A stretch of DNA of 6,334 nt from an uncultured Prevotella sp. (lineage in GTDB: Bacteria > Bacteroidota > Bacteroidia > Bacteroidales > Bacteroidaceae), in contig CAAHDP010000286.1 of NCBI GenBank assembly GCA_900770515.1, positions 1 through 6,334 of the forward strand, written 5' to 3'. The notes below the pieces were generated by a model that made no database searches, was not told the DNA's origin, and worked only from the letters and a program-made list of their open reading frames with translations. Below are positions 1-5,994 of this stretch, piece after piece. The position numbers were made by a program, and so were the translations under genes. How positions within the stretch are numbered: the first letter of the stretch is position 1; each line of letters begins with the position of its first letter.

Positions 1-791
1 AGTATCACCTCAGATATTACTGTTGTGCCGGCACCGCCATCGGAGCCGCCCGTCACCACGGAATGATTCCCTGGGACGATGACATCGACGTACTGATGCC
101 ACGCCCCGACTACGACCGTTTGCTCGAAATCGCCAAACATGAAGACTTTGGCAAATACGAGGTAGTGACTCCCTACAACAACGAATCGTACCCTCTGTAT
201 TTCTCCAAACTCGTGAATCGCGAAACCACTCTTATAGAGGAGAAGGAGCGTCCCTGCATCATCGGTCTTTACGTAGATATCTTCCCTCTTGATGCCACCG
301 ACGATGACATGGAAACGGCGAAGGCTCTGTATCGCAAATACTCAAAGACCATCAACCGTCTGAACGCCGTAACCACCCACAACACCTTCATTGATTACAT
401 TTCCCTGCTCCTGCACAAGGAAACCTGGGGCCGGTTTGCCATCAAGACACTCGCCTTCTTCTGCCGCAGCAAGATGCGCCATCATCTTATCCAGCAGATG
501 GACGAGATGAGTCATCGATATGACTTCGACAAGGCGAAGAACGTACTGGTGAATACGGGTTCCTACCATTACAAGGAGATTTTCCCGAAGGAATGGCTTG
601 GCAAGGGAAAGGAATTTCCATTCGAGGATACCACCGTTTTGCTGCCAGAGCAGGCAGATACCTATCTGCGCCACTTCTTTGGCGACTATATGAAGTTCCC
701 ACCCGTAGAGCAAAGAGTAGAAAAGCACCTGCGCTACTATCTGAACATGGAAAAAAGGGAAACGTGGGACGAAATTAAAAGAAAGCTATAA
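1..791 (+). CDS. LicD-family phosphotransferase, 5' truncated by the window edge
   Basis: Enzymes of the LicD family transfer a phosphoalcohol (phosphocholine or a polyol phosphate) from a CDP-activated donor to a glycan at the cytoplasmic side of the membrane. The frame is open from base 3, giving 262 visible residues. The family signature crosses the first methionine (base 63): AGTAIGAARHHG at residues 9-20 runs straight into PWDDDID at 23-29, the metal-binding Asp cluster. ATG 63 is therefore internal and the true start lies left of the window, probably a few dozen residues earlier. Further LicD hallmarks are VDIFPLD (91-97) and the C-terminal FGDYMKFPP (226-234) followed by a His-containing tail. 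The canonical GGTLLGAVRH is varied here to AGTAIGAARH. The gene converges with the minus-strand epimerase, so it belongs to a different transcript. The acceptor and the phosphoalcohol cannot be read from the sequence. Confidence 0.9.
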   Translation, partial: YHLRYYCCAGTAIGAARHHGMIPWDDDIDVLMPRPDYDRLLEIAKHEDFGKYEVVTPYNNESYPLYFSKLVNRETTLIEEKERPCIIGLYVDIFPLDATDDDMETAKALYRKYSKTINRLNAVTTHNTFIDYISLLLHKETWGRFAIKTLAFFCRSKMRHHLIQQMDEMSHRYDFDKAKNVLVNTGSYHYKEIFPKEWLGKGKEFPFEDTTVLLPEQADTYLRHFFGDYMKFPPVEQRVEKHLRYYLNMEKRETWDEIKRKL

Positions 792-798
792 CACAAGA

Positions 799-937
799 GA
801 GGGTGTGTCATAAGCTTCTTAGGATATAGATAAGGCACGGATTACACGGATTACACGGATTTATAGTGCTAATATCCATGTAATCCGTGTAATCCGTGCC
901 TAAAAACTGTAAAGGACTGACTTTATGATACACCCTC
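799..937. repeat. Nested inverted-repeat element (MITE/REP-like) between convergent genes
   Basis: Two inverted repeats share one centre. The outer arms are 15 bp (799-813 GAGGGTGTGTCATAA and 923-937, one mismatch), resembling transposon terminal repeats. The inner arms are 28 bp (833-860 and 874-901, one mismatch) around a 13-nt loop. Each inner arm is built from a 9-bp tandem unit, CACGGATTA, at 836-844 and 845-853 with a partial third copy at 854-860. No target-site duplication is evident and there is no coding capacity. It fills almost the whole gap between the stop codons of the convergent licD-like and epimerase genes. The inner hairpin could act as a bidirectional transcription barrier, although it has no clear U-tract. 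A non-autonomous mobile element or dispersed palindrome is the likeliest identity, by inference. Confidence 0.75.
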
Positions 938-940
938 ATT

Positions 941-2026
941 TTATTCAGATGTGCTCTTTTCCACATCCTGCAAGGTATGTCCAAAACCTTCTTCCACATC
1001 AAAGAGCGGTCTCCAACCTAAAGCCTTGAGCTTATCCGTATTAAAGGTTGCCTTGGTGATAGGCGTGGTATTGCCCTGCTGCGCATCCTCCTCAGGAATA
1101 TCAAACACCACCTTCCTATTCGCTTTCCTGGCTATCAGCTCTGCCAATTGGCGGATGGAGATATTTGATTCAGAATGCGCCACATTATAGGCATTGCCCC
1201 TTTCGCCATCCAGCAAGAGGCGCAAGATGGCATAGGCGGCATCTACCACATAGAGCCAGGAGCGGAAAGCCTCTCCCTTACTCTTCAAGACGATATCTTC
1301 CCCCCTGAGAACATTGCGGATAAACTGGGCATACACCCGATTATCACTCTCGGTAAAGCCCGGACCATAGGTATGGCTCAGTCTGGCTATCACCACATCG
1401 GCATCATACTCAGCTCCGTATGCCATGCAAAGCGTCTCGGCAGCTCGCTTCGACGATGGATAGCAGGCACGCACAGAGGCACAATCCACATATCCGCTGC
1501 TTTTCTCGGTAAACTCAGAACCATCGCCTTCGCCATAGATCTCGCCGGAAGAAACGTAAACCATGCGCTTCATGCGATGTCTCAATCCATATTCTATGAG
1601 ATGGGACACACCATTGATATTGGCTTTCATCACCTCTACAGGTTCCCGACTGAAGAAATTAGGACTCGCATTGCTTGCCGCATCTATAATGTAATCCGCT
1701 CCCTCAGCCAACTCATCATACACAGATTCCACCATCATTCCATTCATGCTCTTGATGACAGGCTGGGTGACATCTATCTTTGCAAAAAAGAAAGACTCAT
1801 CTTCCCAATAAGCCGCAAACTTCTGCTGGGCACGTTCCTTATTGCGACCAGCAGCTATCACTTTGTAGCACCGAGCAGGATTCTGCATCAATACATCCAC
1901 CACGCAACCTCCTACCAATCCCGTGGCACCCACCACAAGAATGGTCTTGTCACGCAAACGCTCCAAGTCTAATCCATCCTGGAAAAGACGGGTTATATCT
2001 TTCTGATAAGGTGAAAAATCTAACAT
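941..2026 (-). CDS. NAD-dependent epimerase/dehydratase (extended SDR family)
   Basis: This 361-residue protein is an extended short-chain dehydrogenase/reductase acting on a nucleotide-linked sugar or related substrate. An N-terminal Rossmann fold begins after about 25 residues with GATGLVGG (33-40). It is followed by SSGEIYG (159-165), the catalytic YPSSK (Tyr189, Lys193), TYGPG (219-223) and RSWLYVVDAA (255-264). The C-terminal NTDKLKALGW stretch is typical of nucleotide-sugar epimerases and dehydratases. The length is slightly over the usual 310-340 because of the N-terminal extension. It is the last gene of the minus-strand unit, 71 bp after the cytidylyltransferase stop, with no TAnnTTTG promoter seen in that gap. 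Beside an IspD/TarI-like gene it may make or modify the alcohol moiety that is CDP-activated, which is inference. The exact reaction (epimerase, dehydratase, decarboxylase or reductase) cannot be decided. Confidence 0.88.
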   Translation of the reverse strand: MLDFSPYQKDITRLFQDGLDLERLRDKTILVVGATGLVGGCVVDVLMQNPARCYKVIAAGRNKERAQQKFAAYWEDESFFFAKIDVTQPVIKSMNGMMVESVYDELAEGADYIIDAASNASPNFFSREPVEVMKANINGVSHLIEYGLRHRMKRMVYVSSGEIYGEGDGSEFTEKSSGYVDCASVRACYPSSKRAAETLCMAYGAEYDADVVIARLSHTYGPGFTESDNRVYAQFIRNVLRGEDIVLKSKGEAFRSWLYVVDAAYAILRLLLDGERGNAYNVAHSESNISIRQLAELIARKANRKVVFDIPEEDAQQGNTTPITKATFNTDKLKALGWRPLFDVEEGFGHTLQDVEKSTSE

Positions 2027-2097
2027 AAATCTAACAGTTGCCTAACATTTCCAACTTTAACCCATATTCTCATATAAAAGAGAACCATACTCCAACG

Positions 2098-2814
2098 TTA
2101 TTTGAGCCAAGACTCCGGCTGAACCTTCATCAAAGCTTTCAGAATTTCCAGATCCTCCACAGTAGTAATCTTGATGTTCTTTTCTGAGCCAGGAACGATA
2201 TGCATCTGTCTACCTCCCAGTTCCGCCATCAAGGTACAGGATGCCACCGAATTGGTGATGCCTTTCTCCTTGGCTTCCTCATGGGCTGCGATGAGGTTTC
2301 CCAACCGGAAAGTCTGAGGTGTCTGGGTACGGATTAACTTATCACGAGGAATACTTGTATTAGTCGTGAAACCATCCTCACTCTCCAAGATAGCCTCTCT
2401 ACATTTGATACCCGTAATGGCATAACCATACTTTTGGCAGATGGCGATATTGGATGAGATGATGTCTTGCGACAAGAGTGGGCGCACGGCATCATGCACC
2501 AAAACCAGGTCATCGTCAACACAGCCCATTTCCTTCAAACCGTAGATACCATTATGGATAGATTCCTGACCATTGCTGCCACCCGGGAATATCCATTTCA
2601 GTTTAGTGATGCAAAACTGATTGGCATAGGATTGCAACACGGTTTCCCAACCAGCCAGACAAACCACAGCAATCCCTTGAATATCGGGATGCTTCTGGAA
2701 AGCCATCATCGTATGAATGATGATAGGACAATTATCAACGTGCATAAACTGCTTAGGGATGTCTTGTCCCATACGATTGCCAGAACCTCCGGCTATGATA
2801 AGTGCATAGTTCAT
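2098..2814 (-). CDS. IspD/TarI-family cytidylyltransferase (CDP-alcohol synthesis)
   Basis: This 238-residue enzyme transfers CMP from CTP to an alcohol phosphate, releasing pyrophosphate. The family motifs occur in order: AGGSGNRMG (8-16) and PKQF (20-23) for CTP binding, GGSNGQES (78-85), HDAVRP (107-112), RTQTPQTF (162-169), and GSEKNIKITTVEDL (209-222) with the C-terminal substrate/metal site. Length and motifs fit a complete protein. It could be the MEP-pathway enzyme IspD (isoprenoid synthesis) or a paralogue of the TarI/Bcs1 type that makes CDP-ribitol or a similar donor. Two points favour the second: the gene lies among polysaccharide genes, and the GGSNGQES and TNSVAS segments differ from the usual GG..R.DSV and TDDA of IspD. 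It starts 21 bp after the acyltransferase stop, so the two are probably co-transcribed. No specific gene symbol is justified. Confidence 0.9.
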   Translation of the reverse strand: MNYALIIAGGSGNRMGQDIPKQFMHVDNCPIIIHTMMAFQKHPDIQGIAVVCLAGWETVLQSYANQFCITKLKWIFPGGSNGQESIHNGIYGLKEMGCVDDDLVLVHDAVRPLLSQDIISSNIAICQKYGYAITGIKCREAILESEDGFTTNTSIPRDKLIRTQTPQTFRLGNLIAAHEEAKEKGITNSVASCTLMAELGGRQMHIVPGSEKNIKITTVEDLEILKALMKVQPESWLK

Positions 2815-2835
2815 ATCTGATATCTTTAAAATTAG

Positions 2836-3384
2836 TTATTTCTGAATGATTCTTGCAGGATTCCCCACTACAGTTGCTCCATCAGGCACATCCTGGAAGA
2901 CTACGGTTCCTGCCCCTATCGTTACATGATTACCAATGTGGACAGCGCCAAAGACAGTTGCACCAGTATAGATTTTCACATCATTTCCGATGGTTGGTCT
3001 TCCCCCCTTACCATTTCCCAACGTCACCATTTGCAGACAATAGAAATCATCGCCAATGGAGTCGGCGTTGAGATAGGTGGCATAACTATGTTCGAAATGT
3101 GCTCCTTTTCCTATATGCGGACACCAGATAGTCATGGTTCGTTCTGGCGGCAACAGCCAACTGATGAACACCGAGCGATACTCTCCCAGTCGATAATAGA
3201 AGAGGTTACGGAAACTTCTTTCACGAGTGCAAGCCTTGATGAAGTTCAGTAACGTTGGCTTTTGGTCCTGCACCTTGACTAAATCAAGGTCTATCTCCTT
3301 CTTGTGAAGCAGATACATGGCTATATGTGGGAGCATTCTCACCGCAGAAGCCGACAATATGATAGTTTGTGCTATTGGATTCAT
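2836..3384 (-). CDS. Serine-acetyltransferase-like hexapeptide acyltransferase
   Basis: This 182-residue protein transfers an acetyl group from acetyl-CoA, probably to a sugar hydroxyl or to serine. The N-terminal third contains FRNLFYYRLG (about 58-67), seen in short SAT-like proteins of polysaccharide loci. From about residue 90 to the end it forms a left-handed beta-helix of isoleucine-led hexapeptides (IGDD, IGND, IGNH, IGAG), ending in VVGNPARII. EHSYAT around His99 sits where CysE has its catalytic DHATG. It lacks the roughly 140-residue helical N-terminal domain of housekeeping CysE. An in-frame TTG at 3399 would add five residues, but those codons coincide with the -7 box TATCTTTG (3389-3396), so ATG 3384 is preferred. 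Later in-frame ATGs at 3336 and 3318 are alternatives. It is the first gene of the unit acyltransferase, cytidylyltransferase, epimerase. The acceptor is unknown. Confidence 0.85.
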   Translation of the reverse strand: MNPIAQTIILSASAVRMLPHIAMYLLHKKEIDLDLVKVQDQKPTLLNFIKACTRERSFRNLFYYRLGEYRSVFISWLLPPERTMTIWCPHIGKGAHFEHSYATYLNADSIGDDFYCLQMVTLGNGKGGRPTIGNDVKIYTGATVFGAVHIGNHVTIGAGTVVFQDVPDGATVVGNPARIIQK

Positions 3385-3388
3385 GTTG

Positions 3389-3396
3389 CAAAGATA
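3389..3396 (-). promoter_or_regulatory. Candidate Bacteroidetes -7 box for the acyltransferase unit
   Basis: The minus strand reads TATCTTTG, an exact match to the Bacteroidetes primary-sigma -7 consensus TAnnTTTG. Only four bases separate it from ATG 3384, so transcription would begin at or next to the start codon. No TTTG -33 box lies at the usual 19-21 bp; the nearest T-rich match (GTTTC) is closer and poor. The position just downstream of a leftward terminator supports a new transcription unit starting here. Confidence 0.55.
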
Positions 3397-3435
3397 CAAT
3401 AAAATATAGAAACCATCATGCTTTTCACAGAAATT

Positions 3436-3449
3436 ATTACTTAAGTAAT
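3436..3449. promoter_or_regulatory. 14-bp perfect palindrome, possible operator
   Basis: ATTACTTAAGTAAT is its own reverse complement. It sits about 40 bp upstream of the -7 box at 3389-3396, on the promoter side, and just downstream of the leftward terminator. Its position fits an operator for a dimeric regulator. In AT-rich DNA a chance palindrome is also possible. Confidence 0.25.
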
Positions 3450-3460
3450 CCTAAAACACA

Positions 3461-3491
3461 TAAAAAAGCGCCAGTCTCCCGACTGACGCTT
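3461..3491 (-). terminator. Leftward intrinsic terminator
   Basis: On the minus strand the 11-bp arms AAGCGTCAGTC (3491-3481) and GACTGGCGCTT (3476-3466) enclose a GGGA loop, followed by a run of T (3467-3462, shared with the stem end). The only imperfect pair is a U-G wobble in minus-strand RNA, whereas it would be a C-A mismatch on the plus strand, which supports leftward function. It would end transcripts from the glycosyltransferase operon or from the orphan promoter at 3694-3701, separating them from the acyltransferase unit. Confidence 0.85.
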
Positions 3492-3690
3492 CCTTAATTT
3501 ACCAAATATCGCTTACCAGATGTTACTCTCACCTGAAAAGCCTATTCCTATTAAATTTAAAAACTAAAGTTATTTACAATTGTCTAAAACATGAATATGA
3601 AAGTTATTTTTTATTTGAGTAATACTGTTTTATACGAATCAATTATTCCTGCCATCAAGTACAAACCCAATGCAAGAGTTATCTTTTCAA
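3461..3690 (-). ncRNA. Candidate small RNA or orphan leader of about 230 nt
   Basis: A leftward -7 box (3694-3701) and a leftward intrinsic terminator (3461-3491) bound about 230 nt with no convincing gene. A transcript from the first to the second would be a free-standing RNA. Only tiny reading frames lie inside it, for example a 14-codon frame starting MAGIIDSYK. It could instead be the promoter and leader of a lost gene, or an attenuated leader for the acyltransferase at 3384 with conditional read-through. No known RNA family is recognised. Confidence 0.3.
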
Positions 3691-3808
3691 GTGCAAAGAT
3701 AGGGGAAAAAATCGCAATATAGGGGTAAAATCTGTTTTTTAGGGGGTAATAATTGTTCACCACCCATATTTAAACAGCCCAAATGCCCTCCATCGTAATT
3801 TTATCCAC
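3492..3808. other. Gene-poor AT-rich stretch between two minus-strand transcription units
   Basis: Apart from the orphan promoter, this stretch holds two overlapping antiparallel short frames. A plus-strand frame runs 3591-3722 (43 codons, begins MNMKVIFYLSN). A minus-strand frame runs 3763-3611 (50 codons, GTG start, hydrophobic, ends SYKTVLLK). The minus frame runs through the CCCCTA repeats and the -7 box, and neither has a clear ribosome binding site. They are recorded here rather than called as genes. The motif AAAGTTAT occurs twice (3566-3573 and 3600-3607) and recurs in the right-hand intergenic region. Confidence 0.5.
3694..3746 (-). promoter_or_regulatory. Orphan -7 box with three CCCCTA direct repeats at 20-bp period
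   Basis: The minus strand carries TATCTTTG at 3694-3701. Three CCCCTA motifs begin (5' end on the minus strand) at 3745, 3725 and 3705, exactly 20 bp apart; the first is preceded by an extra C, and the last merges into the -7 box as CCCCTATCTTTG. No TTTG -33 box is present at 19 bp, where CCCT is found instead. Regularly phased repeats replacing the -33 box suggest an activator-dependent promoter, with binding on one face of the helix. The regulator is not identifiable from the window. Confidence 0.5.
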
Positions 3809-4585
3809 CTATTTTTTGAATATACCACGCACCACAAACCAGGCATGAACCAGCAAGGTGGTGATAATTCCATAATTACTCCTCATCACCTCGAAGCGTT
3901 CCTTGAGCGAAGCCTTATGGTTCTGTACCGACATACCCCCATCCAGATAGTTGGTAATGACGGCATTGACATTGCGTAAAGGCAGATGGCGACGTTCTGC
4001 CTCTCTCATGATGCGGATACACCAATCCACATCAGCCGAAAGCCGATAGTGTAAATCATAATGCACCTCTCGGGCAATATCGGTACGGGCATAGAACGAC
4101 TGATGGCACACCAGCATTCCCCATTTAAACGAACGCCAGGTCAACTTCTTGGGAGGAGTGAGACGACGATGGCGTAGGAAGCACCCCTCGTCATTTACAA
4201 TATCAGTATCACCATAAAGCACACCAGGCAAGATTTCCCCTTCTCCTACGCAGCCTTCCACATACTCCAAGGTGTCTTCCGAAGGAAATACGTCTCCCGC
4301 ATTCAGAAACACGAGATAGTCGCCTGTGGCTCTATCAATGCCCTTGTTCATGGCATCATAGAGACCTTTGTCGGGTTCTGAACAGACTACTATCTCATGG
4401 GCATTCTCCCCTACTTGCGCCTTATGCTGATATGCCTTGACCATAGCCAGGGTCTTATCCTTAGACACGCCATCGATAATCAGATGCTCCACATTGCAAT
4501 AAGTCTGCTTATTGACGCTATCCAATGTACGCTGCAACACACTTTCGGCATTAAACGTACAGGTAACTACGGTGAATTTAATCAT
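3809..4585 (-). CDS. Glycosyltransferase family 2 (WcaE/WfgS-like)
   Basis: This 258-residue inverting GT-A glycosyltransferase probably adds one sugar to a lipid-linked glycan on the cytoplasmic face. The N-terminal strand FTVVTCTFN (4-12) starts the nucleotide-binding fold, with IIDGVSKDKT (36-45) next. EPDKGLYDAMNKG (70-82) and LNAGD (94-98) follow; the latter occupies the DxD position for metal and nucleotide-sugar. CHQSFYAR (160-167) and SADVDW (183-188) form the acceptor and catalytic region. This set is characteristic of the WcaE/WfgS-like subgroup. There is no obvious transmembrane span, although the last 20 residues are hydrophobic and basic and may associate with the membrane. Its ATG overlaps the TGA of the upstream glycosyltransferase as ATGA, implying translational coupling. 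It ends with TAG at 3809 and is the last gene of its operon. Donor and acceptor are unknown. Confidence 0.92.
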   Translation of the reverse strand: MIKFTVVTCTFNAESVLQRTLDSVNKQTYCNVEHLIIDGVSKDKTLAMVKAYQHKAQVGENAHEIVVCSEPDKGLYDAMNKGIDRATGDYLVFLNAGDVFPSEDTLEYVEGCVGEGEILPGVLYGDTDIVNDEGCFLRHRRLTPPKKLTWRSFKWGMLVCHQSFYARTDIAREVHYDLHYRLSADVDWCIRIMREAERRHLPLRNVNAVITNYLDGGMSVQNHKASLKERFEVMRSNYGIITTLLVHAWFVVRGIFKK

Positions 4586-5850
4586 AGATGATAGTTTTTG
4601 TAGGCCAATGCCTGATTATACACCTCTATATATCTAAGCGCCACCGAATGCTGCGAGTAGCATTGGGTCACCTTATGCAGGCAAGCCTGCTGCAAGTTCT
4701 TCATATCGGCTTCTTCCAACACCCAATGAATGCCCTCTGCCAAATCATCAGAATCACGATAGTTGGCCACATAGCCGGTCTTCTGATGGTCTATCATCTC
4801 AGGGATACCACCCACCTTAAAGCCCACACTAGGCACACCACATGCCATAGACTCCATGATGGTGTTTGGCAAATTATCCTCCAGAGAAGGCAGAACGAAG
4901 ACATCCACGGAATTATAGATATTCACAATTTGCTTCACATCGCTCACATAGCCCAGGGAATAAGAAGGCAAAGACAATTCTATCTCCTCGGAATGGCCTC
5001 CCAAGATGGCAATAGCCGTATGCTTCACCATATCCGGATATTTCTTCACCAACCTGTCTATCGCCTCTACGAAATACTTCATTCCCTTTCGCTCATCCGT
5101 TACACGCTGAGAAACAAAGAGAATGATACGCTTGTCGGCAGGCAATCCGGCACGCAAACGTGCTTCAGCCTTATCTTGCGGACAGAACACATGTGTGTCT
5201 ATCGGATTAGGAATATTAGTAATGCGCTGACCTACGAAGAGGGCACTCTTCTTGGCCTGTTGCTCCAGCCATCTGCTGCAACTTACGAAATGAATGTTGC
5301 CACCATGATACAGTTCCTTCTTGTGCCCGAATATCTTGGCAGAAACATCGTTCTTGCTTCCCTTATGAGGCAAGAGCGGGCAACTTCCACAGGATGAGGC
5401 ATAGCGGTTGCATCCACGGGCATAATGACAGATGCCCGTAGCAGCCCAAAGGTCGTGCATCGTCCACACCACCGGTTTACCACTCTTCAATATCTTCCGG
5501 ATGCTTTTCAATGAGAGCATGCCCTGGTTGATCCAGGAAAGATGGATGACATCCGCTTCCTGAAACTCACGAAGCTTGGTAATATCCGATCCTGCCGTTG
5601 CCATATCTACTTCCCAGAGATGATGCTTCGAGAAATGAAGATGCCAGAATACGCACCAACGCTCCCACAGGAAGTTCCAGCGCAACTTGGAGGAACGGGG
5701 CAAACTGACAACGGTTATGTCATCAGTCTCCTTATCACGCACCAGCATCTTAGCCTTAACACCATTGTTGTTAAGGGCATCCATCAGGCGATTGGCAGCT
5801 ACAGCCGCACCGCCTGTCTTCTCACTTGTATTTACTATAAGTACTCTCAT
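4582..5850 (-). CDS. Glycosyltransferase family 4-like (GT-B fold)
   Basis: This 422-residue retaining glycosyltransferase has two Rossmann-like domains. It opens with MRVLIVNTSEKTGGAAVAAN, the glycine-rich N-terminal loop. WTMHDLWAATG (129-139) is followed by a Cys-rich block, HYARGCNRYASSCGSCP (142-158), with Cys141, 147, 154 and 157. IPNPID (213-218), DERKG (252-256) and EDNLPNTIMESMACGVP (324-340) mark the C-terminal nucleotide-sugar domain; the acidic pair around 324-333 is the family's E-x7-E type motif. The frame stays open upstream to 5952 and would add 34 residues (MERIFKEKPSF...). That extension overlaps a full promoter at 5887-5917 and lacks homology-like character, so ATG 5850, preceded by AAGAAG, is chosen. 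It is the first gene of a two-gene operon with the family 2 enzyme. Its resemblance is to colanic-acid-type transferases; the sugar is unknown. Confidence 0.93.
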   Translation of the reverse strand: MRVLIVNTSEKTGGAAVAANRLMDALNNNGVKAKMLVRDKETDDITVVSLPRSSKLRWNFLWERWCVFWHLHFSKHHLWEVDMATAGSDITKLREFQEADVIHLSWINQGMLSLKSIRKILKSGKPVVWTMHDLWAATGICHYARGCNRYASSCGSCPLLPHKGSKNDVSAKIFGHKKELYHGGNIHFVSCSRWLEQQAKKSALFVGQRITNIPNPIDTHVFCPQDKAEARLRAGLPADKRIILFVSQRVTDERKGMKYFVEAIDRLVKKYPDMVKHTAIAILGGHSEEIELSLPSYSLGYVSDVKQIVNIYNSVDVFVLPSLEDNLPNTIMESMACGVPSVGFKVGGIPEMIDHQKTGYVANYRDSDDLAEGIHWVLEEADMKNLQQACLHKVTQCYSQHSVALRYIEVYNQALAYKNYHL

Positions 5851-5886
5851 CTTCTTATAATAGCTTTTATTTATAGCTTTCAGTTG

Positions 5887-5917
5887 CAAAGATAACGAAA
5901 AAAAATGTGCTAACAAA
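5887..5917 (-). promoter_or_regulatory. Consensus Bacteroidetes promoter of the glycosyltransferase operon
   Basis: On the minus strand TTTG (5917-5914) is followed after exactly 19 bp by TATCTTTG (5894-5887), matching the Bacteroidetes primary-sigma consensus TTTG-N19-TAnnTTTG at every defined position. The start of transcription is expected near 5882, leaving a leader of about 30 nt before ATG 5850. The spacer is T-rich. Confidence 0.85.
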
Positions 5918-5969
5918 AGAAATGAAGGCTTTTCTTTAAAGATTCGCTCCAAAAAGTGGGATGACAGTC

Positions 5970-5994
5970 AATAAGACTAGTTAATAAGACTAGT
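5970..5994. repeat. Tandem 12-bp direct repeat, period 13
   Basis: AATAAGACTAGT occurs at 5970-5981 and again at 5983-5994, separated by one T. The second copy runs into the left arm of the palindrome at 5991-6014. It lies about 53-77 bp upstream of the -33 box of the glycosyltransferase promoter. Function is unknown. Confidence 0.7.

Noticed and set aside
63..791. LicD-like gene starting at ATG 63
   Set aside because: The conserved AGTAIGAARHHG motif lies upstream of this ATG in the same open frame, so the gene is truncated by the window edge.
799..937. Invertible promoter switch of the Bacteroides capsule type
   Set aside because: The inverted repeats flank no promoter, and both adjacent genes converge toward the element rather than start from it.
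808..1002. Small minus-strand gene with NPCNPCNPC repeats
   Set aside because: The peptide repeat is only the translation of the 9-bp tandem units in the palindromic element.
1175..1972. Long plus-strand frame of 265 codons opposite the epimerase
   Set aside because: It lies wholly antisense to a gene with clear SDR motifs and shows no recognisable domain of its own; it is a coding shadow.
2027..2097. Separate promoter for the epimerase gene
   Set aside because: No TAnnTTTG box was found on the minus strand in this 71-bp gap; read-through from the cytidylyltransferase is simpler.
4588..5397. Long plus-strand frame of 269 codons opposite the family 4 glycosyltransferase
   Set aside because: Antisense shadow of a well-supported gene, rich in His and Arg as expected from reversed codons.
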